Shown: positions 56,764-64,000 of the stretch, piece after piece
Layout: the number at the start of each line of letters is the position of its first letter
Numbering within the stretch: the first letter of the stretch is position 1
From: Sialis fuliginosa
Taxonomy: Eukaryota > Arthropoda > Insecta > Megaloptera > Sialidae
Assembly: GCA_961205875.1 (NCBI GenBank)
Contig: OY540809.1
Coordinates: forward strand, 17,992,267 to 18,056,266
DNA length: 64,000 nt
Reading direction: 5' to 3'
Position numbers and translations under genes: made by a program
Notes under the pieces: generated by a model
Database searches by the model: none
Told to the model about the DNA's origin: nothing
What the model saw: the letters and a program-made list of their open reading frames with translations, nothing else

Positions 56764-57389
56764 TATTTTCATAGCAACTAAAATAAGTACATCGTCGCGG
56801 TCACCAGATATTTAACAATTTAACATATATATTTAAGAGCATTGTACAAATTGTACATCCTTGATATCCAGAAATATGTATTGTTTATATTTAACTACTC
56901 AATTCCCATATTGGATATTAAAAATAGATTCTTAAATATAAACTACACATAAGTAATATAGGAAATAAAGTACTGACCACTGATAAAGATTGATTATGTA
57001 CAGCGCCGGATTTAACTTTTTGGTACCCTAGGTTTTTATAGTGAACAGTGCCCTAATTTTTCTCTTTTTGTTCTTTGTTGTTAAATTTTCAAAGAAATTT
57101 GTAATGGCGAGAGATTCATTTGTTTTTTGATTGACTAGCAACATGCTATTTTTCCCATAAAATACAGCATAAACTTGAACTTTGTGTAGAAGATATAATA
57201 TGTAGTATGTGGTACATAGATAGTATGTATAACATCTCTGCCTACGTAAATTTGTTCTTTTGCTTTGGACTTGAGGCGAAATTTTTTATATATATATTTT
57301 TTATACTATTTATTATTATTATTGGTAATAAAGTAATAACATCTCAATTAATAGAAAATATGGGTATGCATATTGGATATAAAATGGAA
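56764..57389. other. AT-rich spacer
   Basis: CAGCGCCGGATTTAACTTTT at about 57001 resembles a hAT end of the family H type. No gene seen. Confidence 0.4.
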
Positions 57390-57655
57390 TAAAATGAATA
57401 CGACATAAATTATAGATAATAAATTCGACAATTTTTATCTAAAATATTTTTTTCTTATTCACACCGTTTCAAAAATAATTCGAAAATTATAAAAATTACA
57501 AAAGTAAACATCCGTTTCCGGTTTAGTGTTGGTTTATAAAAATCATGATGATATAGTTGTAAAGAATATTACTATCTATAATTTATGTCCCATTAATTTT
57601 ATTCTATCCTTTATAAGTTTGTTAGAAATATTACTTCCTAGCCATATAAAAAATA
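57390..57655 (+). repeat. Family D fragment
   Basis: CATAAATTATAGATAATAAA, TTCAAAAATAATTCGAAAAT and ATTACTATCTATAATTTATG match 53.9-54.4 kb. Confidence 0.55.
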
Positions 57656-58376
57656 AGAGAAGCTTTGTGATTGTTTTAAAAAATGAGAAAAAAAATGTTC
57701 TCCGATATCAAAATTTTAACTTGATCTTTCCATTTCAGGTCAAAACAAACACTTTTCGTTCCGTGTATATCTGTCTGTCTCTCTGTCCCTTGAATCCTTG
57801 TCATACGTATAACTCATGAACCAATATTAATGAAACTTGGTTGGATATTTGGGTCTGGCTTGAGGGCGGCCCCATTTTAAAATCATCAAAGTTGTGTGTA
57901 AAGGGAGGGGCGATACTTTAATTAATTCATTTTTTGAAGATATCTTAAGAAAGACACATGTTACGTGAAAATTTTATAGAATTTTTTTGTAGAGCATTCA
58001 ATTTCCTTTAATATACGTCACCTTAACATTAATTGTAAAATATTCCCTTACAAAGTTTTATCTCAATTTGCTGTAAAAAAATTATGATTTGTTTTTTACA
58101 ACTGCTATTTACTTTGACACATTAAATGTCATTTTGACGTTTGCATAGCAGAAAAATTTAGATTTAGACTGAAATTGTCAAAAAATTAAAAATATACGAT
58201 AAAATAACCAGGCTCGTTTTAAGAAAAAAGTTAAATTAATTTTCTTAAATGGTTAACCAATGGCAGGCAGTTCATTTGAATACTTTATCGGGTTTTATAA
58301 AAATTGTTCAATAATTAACTACCTTTAATGAATTTAGCACAAGGAAGTTCTGTTCATTTACTTGGCAGATGTTTTT
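57656..58376 (+). repeat. Family B repeat, nearly full length
   Basis: From AGAGAAGCTTTGTGATTG, CTGTCTGTCTCTCTGTCC and GACACATGTTACGTG to GCACAAGGAAGTTCTGTTC and TTGGCAGATGTTTTTT. The 5' tip is degraded. Confidence 0.75.
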
Positions 58377-58439
58377 TAAAACAAAATTAAAAACACTCTG
58401 TATTACGTATAAGAAAGTCCAGTGTTAGGTATTTTAATA

Positions 58440-58800
58440 ACAATATAATACAGGTGTACAGTAAGTAAGTAAACAGGACCCACTTTGATTGGATTCCGCG
58501 ATTATACGATGACCTTACAAGGCTGACCGAGGACTGTTGTGCAAAACTGCAATATTCTCAGAATCGGTCAGATCTATATACGTTCGCGTTGTACCTCCAG
58601 GCATAAAGTCACAAATGGTAAAAACTACTGCACATGTAGGGTACTTACTCGCACATCTACACACATACGGGATGCCATCAGACGTATGTACATTTATATT
58701 TATTTTTGTCTGAATTTTTAACGTTAGTAGTATTTTATTATTATGTACTTGTAAATATTTTCGTGTGCCATAATTTACGTAAATAAATAAAAACATTGTT
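58440..58800 (-). other. Unassigned block with a cysteine-containing frame
   Basis: The minus-strand frame 58515-58796 includes VCRCASKYPTCAVVFTICDF and ends in TAA that overlaps a donor-like GTAAGG. A GTAAGT also lies inside it, in GCGAGTAAGTACC. A plus-strand frame (58539-58721) overlaps. Base composition is closer to coding than the flanks. I do not recognise a family and cannot tell exon from chance. Confidence 0.2.
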
Positions 58801-59154
58801 ATGAAATGTATTGTTTTATTATAGTTATCAAAATAAATTATGATATTTTATAAACAATTAGGTATAAAGATAAAAATAAAAGTTCTAAAAAAACTCCTAA
58901 CTTTGATAAAAAAACTTAGGACTTAAAAAAACCTAAAAATACTGAAAAGTATATAATAATAATTAAGAACAGTTTTTTAAGTTGGTTTCATTTTTATTTT
59001 CTTCTTTAAAAGTTTTTTATTAGCTTGGCACGTACTTCAAAAACTGTAATGTAATTTAATTTTTATTATATACTTTTCAGTGTTTTAATTTTTTTTTAAA
59101 GTAGTTTTTTCTACATTTTTTCCCTTTTGAGTGACGTATCTAAAAATTTCATGA

Positions 59155-59670
59155 TCAGATTCTGATAAAATTTATATGAAAATACCTGGAAAGTATACTC
59201 TTTCAAACAAAAAAAAAGTTTCCACAAATAAGTGCATATTTGTCGGAGTTATGCCTGAAAATATATACAAAAAATTAAAAACCCTCTCCTTTTTTGATGT
59301 CCGTGGTCAGATTTTGAAAAAAATTATATAGGCGTTAAATTGGGAGTATACTCTTTCAAACAAATAAAAATCAATCAAATGGTGCATGTTTGTCGGAGTT
59401 TTACCCGAAAATACATAAAAAAGTAAATACAGAAAATTGAAAACCCTTACAAAATCTTATTTTGTACGATAAAAATAATTTCACCAATTAAAATTATATA
59501 GGCGTTAAATTGGGAGTAAACTCTTTCAAATAAATAAAAATTATTCAAATCGGTGCATGTTTGTCGGAGTTTTACCCGAAAATACATAAAAAAGTAAATC
59601 AGAAAAATTGAAAACCCTTACAAAATCTTATTTTGTACTATAAAAATAGTTTTACCAATTAAAATTATTA
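59155..59670. repeat. Three-unit tandem repeat, 150-171 bp
   Basis: TGTCGGAGTT occurs at 59241, 59391 and 59562, each after ACTCTTTCAAA and GTGCAT. Units two and three are nearly identical (ACCCTTACAAAATCTTATTT, GGCGTTAAATTGGGAGTA). Unit one is diverged. Confidence 0.85.
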
Positions 59671-59710
59671 GTTAAGTTACATAAATAAAATAATATTTTA
59701 ATGTTATTTT

Positions 59711-59806
59711 AAAGAAAACAACGATAATATTATAAAACATAATTTTTTCGTATGTGGCTGCGGGCCGCACATAAGTGCGTGGCGGGCCGCAGGTTGGCAA
59801 GTCCTG
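59711..59806. repeat. hAT-like element end
   Basis: AAAGAAAACAACGATAATAT to GGCGGGCCGCAGGTTGGCAA and GTCCTGG, same family as 1-100. GCGGGCCGCAC and GGCGGGCCGCA are repeated motifs. Confidence 0.5.
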
Positions 59807-60160
59807 GTATAGGAAGTACAAACATCTGTCATTGGTGCCACGGGTCTTTCTTGTAATTTATATTAAACAAAACAAATAACAGATACTATTCTGTCAGACA
59901 AGAGGAAAAATCGATTTTTTCAATATCGAGAAGAAAAAAAAATATAGAAGGTTATAAAAATTATTTTCGTGAATTATATATTTTCAGTATAATTAAAATG
60001 TATCATTTATAAATCCCGTTTAAAGTATTCTGGAGCTAATTCTATATTAATTCTATATTCTAACGTGAATAGGATAAATATGAAACACATATGTCTTGGA
60101 ATTTTAAACAGTTTTGCTTCTTCTTAATTTTATTAAAAAATGTAAAAAAACATACCTATA

Positions 60161-61005
60161 CAGGGTGAGTCATATCAGGTGGAACAAACTTAAACAGTTG
60201 ATTGAGAAAAATATTTCAAGAAAAAAAAGTTCATATAAACATATGTCCGGAAATTATACATGATCCCCAAAGAATTAGCCTAAAATTAGTTTTAATTTAA
60301 TATTTTGAGAACTCATTTGACCTGAAACGGAAAGATCAATGAAAATTTTGGAAGAACAATTTTTCTATAAAAAAATAATCGCAAAGTTTCTCCTATCTTC
60401 GATAATAAAACAACTCATAACAAAAATACAACGCATATTATTCATTATTGAATAAAAATCACAATTGCCATGAAAAACTAAAATATGTTTGTTAGTAGCC
60501 AAAACTATCACAATCATTCGAGTGCAATATTAAATTCAAGTCAAGTAAGCTTTGGAAAAAAGAATGGTTGATGTTTGAAATTTTTATATTTATTAAAATT
60601 CATTGTTTATTATGTTAATGTATAACAGCAATGCCGGCTTTAGGGAGGGAGATTGGGTAACCACCCGGGGTGCCAGTTTAGAAGGGGCGGCGGATGGTAA
60701 TATGAAGAAAAACTTATCTTAAGTTATAGTAGATTTTTTTCTCTTTAACAAAAAAATAACAGATAAAAATTAAAGGACCCACTGGCCCAATATATTCTTG
60801 ATCGAAATAATCATTGGTTGATACAGGTAATCGATAACACGTATTAATATTAAATCGGGTATCAAATTTAATTACTGTATCACAATGGTTTCTCAAAAAT
60901 ATTAAATAAAAACTAATTTTAGGCATATATTCATATGAACTTTTTTGCTTGAAATATTTTTCTCAATCAACTTTAAGTTTGATCTACCAGAAATGACTCA
61001 CACAG
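60161..61005. mobile_element. Family E element carrying the composite repeat
   Basis: Ends CAGGGTGAGTCATATCAGGT and, in complement, CTGTGTGAGTCATTTCTGGT, flanked by TA. Inside are a family B fragment (60315-60405) and the block shared with 10991-11755. The element has apparently captured both, and a partial copy of the whole lies at 10.6-11.75 kb. Confidence 0.7.
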
Positions 61006-61009
61006 TATA

Positions 61010-61315
61010 AAAACTAGCTGTTACTCGCGACTTCGTTCGCGTGGAATTCAGGTTAGTGAAAATAACACCATGAAGTTAGGTTAGGTAAATAATACAAATA
61101 GATAACACAATTTTCTGTATGATAGTCGATAAAACAAGTTTTTAGGTTCGCATTTGCACGCTAGATGTTTATTCCAAAAAATTACATATAAATTTATATA
61201 ATACATTTTTCGAGATACAAAGTAGCTTATGTCCTTTCTCAGGATACCAAATTTCATCAAGATCGGTTCAGCAGTTTAGCCGTGAAAAGGTAACAGATAA
61301 ATAGATAGACATTGT
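61010..61315 (+). repeat. RTE-like retroposon tail
   Basis: CTAGCTGTTACTCGCGACTT, CGTTCGCGTGGAATTC, CAAAGTAGCTTATGTCC, ATTTCATCAAGATCGGTTC. Parallel to 19440-19660. Confidence 0.7.
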
Positions 61316-61329
61316 AAAACCGTTTTCAA

Positions 61330-61395
61330 AATATTCGTTTCCGTATAATGATGTATAAAAAAATCCTGTGGTGGCCACATCAGTTTATTTAATTT
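61330..61395 (+). repeat. Family D 3' tip
   Basis: ATGATGTATAAAAAAATCCT, then CAGTTTATTTAA. Confidence 0.55.
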
Positions 61396-62392
61396 TTATA
61401 GATAAAAATGGGTGTGACTGTGTCGGGATGCACAGTCGAGGGATTGACTTGAATACGTAGCAGTGGGATTAAATAAAACACAGGCTATTGTTGTAATATA
61501 GTTATTTGTTATGATTTGTACGTACATAAAAACAATTAATTAATATTTACAAGCACGTTAAGTCATACAGAATATATGCTTATATACTGTTATTTTTTTT
61601 TAAATTCAATTAATTATTATTTACCAGCGCAATCGAGGAGGTAGGTACAATTTAAAAAATAATAATATTAAATTTATCACTCATTAAAACTGGTTAAATG
61701 TTTTCATTTTTATTTGTACCTTGTAAATCTAATCGAGATCTATAATTTGAGACCAAAACCTGCATGGTAGCTGCTCTGAGTGTCTCTGAGATATACTGAT
61801 TTTAAATTTACACTAGCGCGCAAAACTGATATCTGCGCGTTCATCAAGTTTTTGAAATGCCCACCCAGTATCTGGTCTAGACGTTATTCACGTTAAAAAG
61901 ATTGTTCCAACCCATTTACTTTGATGAGAAAAGCCTCTACTGCATGTTTTATTTACATTAGTGTGATTTCCATTGCATCTACGTATATGTTATACTGGCT
62001 AACAATAAGTTTTGCAACGACCAGCTGTTCTAAAGATCCTGTGTTTGGCAATTGTGTTATGTTGTCTTACTTTTACTTGGTAGCAAATTATTTACATGGG
62101 CATTAATTTAATAATATATTACATTAAGTTGTTTAATGTACGTGTGCATGTCAGTTTTGTTCTGTCACAGTAATAATAGTCGAGACTTGAGTGGGAGGAC
62201 GTCAGGTTAATAATTTAACAATAAGTAGTTTAGGTTATTATACATGAAAAGATTATTTGCATTTTTATGGTTTACATTTACAGAATGATTGTAACATTTT
62301 CGAGGGGTGGTAGAGGCGACCGAGAGGTTTTTTTTTTACTAATTTTGTTTTGGCGTGTAAATAGTAGTTATGGACCGATATTAAAATATTTT
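61396..62392. other. Unassigned single-copy DNA
   Basis: A plus-strand frame at 61921-62106 is hydrophobic with four cysteines but has no recognisable domain or flanking splice sites that I trust. No repeat family match. Confidence 0.3.
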
Positions 62393-63178
62393 GTTTCCTC
62401 GCCATATCGAATATACGAGAAGCTTTGTGATCGTTTTAAAATGAGAAAAAAATTGTTCTTCGATTTAAAAATTTTATCTTGATCTTTCCGTTTCAGGTAA
62501 AGACAAATACTTTTCGTTCCATGTCTGTCTGTCTGTCTGTCCCCTGAATCCTTGTCACACGCATAACTCACGAATCACTGAACCGATATTAATGAAACTT
62601 GGTTGGTTGGTTGGGTCTGGCTTGAGAACGGTTAAATTTCAAAATTATTAAAACCATGTGAAAGGGGTAGGGATGACATTGTAAAATATTTTTTTTAAAA
62701 GGTATATCAAGAAAGACACATGTTATGTGAAAATTTTATAGAATCTTTTTTGTAGAGCATTCAATTTTCTATAGTATAGAAATATAGATCACTACAACAT
62801 TTGTTGTAAAATATTCCCTTACAAAGATTTATCTCAATTTGATTTTAAAAATCGTCATTTGTTTTTTACACCCGCTATTTACTTTGACAAATTAAATATC
62901 ATTTTGACGTATTAAATGTTATTTTTTCGTTTGCACAGCAGAAAAATTTTACATTTAGATTGAATTTGTCAAAAAATAAAAAATATATGAAAAATTAACC
63001 AGGCGCGTAAAATGTCGAATTCATATTTTTAAATAAAATTGTATGAAAATTAAATAGTTAACCAATGGCAAGCAGTTCATCTGAATATTTGATCGGTTTT
63101 TATTTAAATTGTTCAATAATTAACTATCTTTGATGAATTTAGCACGAGGAAGCAATGTGAATTTATAGCAGATGTTTT
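62393..63178 (+). repeat. Family B repeat, full-length reference copy
   Basis: Begins GTTTCCTCGCCATATCGAA and contains ATACGAGAAGCTTTGTGATC, a CTGTCTGTCTGTCTGTCC tract, AATCCTTGTCACACGCATAA, GAACCGATATTAATGAAACT, AAAGACACATGTTATGTG, TAGAGCATTCAATTTTC, GGTTAACCAATGG-like sequence and GCACGAGGAAGCA. GCTTCCTCG at the start and CGAGGAAGC near the end are complementary. Both have conserved sequence outside, so they may not be the true termini. No coding capacity; class unknown. Confidence 0.8.
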
Positions 63179-63742
63179 TTTATTATGCACTTTATTTCCT
63201 ACAACTTAACATAAATTATCTCGAATGATTTAATCAGTTTAAAAAGTAGTATGGGTCCCGTAGGTTCTGTTTATGAGAATGTAGATTTTTCTTAATTCTA
63301 AATTTTTTTAACGATTTGACATAAAAAAGAGTTGCTTACTAAAATACTGAATTAATTTATGAATATTTAAAGTAAACTATGAACAACCAAATATTACCCC
63401 GGGCCTGAGAGGCACGGTTTATGCACCCAAGAGTTAATAATTTAGGTCAGACATGAGGGTATTACGTTTTGTAATATTGGTGTAAATTGCTTCAATAAAA
63501 TCTGTTTAATACGTATTTTAAATTATAAGGCAGGGGTGCCCACTCTATATCACGAAAACTTTTGTATTAACTTCTATTATATGTGTAGAAAATAGTTCAT
63601 ATATGGGAATTGTGAATATTATGTTAGTTTTTTAAACTTTTCAAAATTTGACGTGTGTATCGGTTTGCAAAGTTAATGAAAACTATAACAATTAGATTTT
63701 CAAAAACGATCAAGAGAGTTATGAAACATTTTCATAAGAACA
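63179..63742. other. AT-rich, nothing recognised
   Basis: GCAGGGGTGCCCACTC near 63532 recalls a hAT end. No gene seen. Confidence 0.45.
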
Positions 63743-64000
63743 TCCTTAATATATATAAACCTCAAGTCTGTCTGTCTGTCTGTCCATTAGTGCACTTATA
63801 ACTCGAGAACCATTTATCCGACTAAACTGTTTTTTTTTATTTCATAGACGTTAGGTAACATAAGGAATAAGCAGTGACGATAATAGTAAATCAAGTTGGA
63901 AAAATGTTTGCCACCAGCAATACGCTGCTAAACAGTTAAATATTCAACAAAATAGTGTAGAATAAAAAGATCTAAAATAAAGTCCGCGATACCATATATA
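63743..64000 (+). repeat. Family C repeat, cut by window end
   Basis: CTTAATATATATAAACCTC, a GTCTGTCTGTCTGTCC tract and TAAAGTCCGCGATACC match 51.5 kb. Confidence 0.7.

Noticed and set aside
61921..62106. Hydrophobic 61-aa frame as a receptor exon
   Set aside because: AT-rich DNA gives such frames by chance and no receptor motif is visible.

Overview
The window is AT-rich eukaryotic nuclear DNA, most likely from an insect. The signs are split exons with GT/AG borders, a complete piggyBac-type transposase, many short DNA transposons with 8-bp, TA or TTAA target duplications, and dispersed repeats carrying CTGTCTGTC tracts and CCGCGGGC-type tails. A lepidopteran is my best guess but the sequence does not prove it. 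There are no operons, rRNA genes or CRISPR arrays, and no intact tRNA gene.

Host gene content is small. Two minus-strand exons (7850-8015 and 4106-4298) join in phase into one immunoglobulin domain followed by a Ser/Thr-rich linker and a cysteine. This layout resembles neuregulin/Vein EGF-receptor ligands. The EGF module would lie off the left edge. A small non-repetitive island near 31.6-32.15 kb holds a phase-compatible but unproven 5' exon on the same strand. If it is real, most of the window is intron.

The rest is a layered transposon landscape. The centre (32155-35209) is a non-autonomous element of family A (ends AGGTACTGGCACCAGT) split by a 2.5-kb piggyBac element that has TTAA duplications, matching ends, subterminal palindromes and an open 586-aa transposase with all four catalytic aspartates. 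Another family A copy (8059-8920) is split, within a few bases of the equivalent position, by a TA-duplicating inverted-repeat element. A third (30078-31588) carries a long-inverted-repeat element with a broken THAP zinc finger. Eight hAT-type elements with 8-bp duplications are delimited (2759-3964, 12137-12374, 16567-17093, 18974-19317, 21589-21960, 42723-43035, 43191-43694, 55452-55795). Several sit inside other repeats. TA-duplicating foldback elements lie at 1462-4043, 6953-7820, 12970-13578 and 43922-44445.

Dispersed families, named here A to H, recur throughout. Family B (about 0.75 kb, at least nine copies) is the most abundant. Tandem arrays occur at 28795-29455 (about 80-bp unit), 49035-49970 (182-190-bp unit, ending in a head-to-head inversion) and 59155-59670 (about 150-170-bp unit). 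A hammerhead-ribozyme-like fold lies at 26217-26264 on the minus strand, and a related core motif recurs in the 49-kb array. The only intact large protein-coding gene is the transposase.
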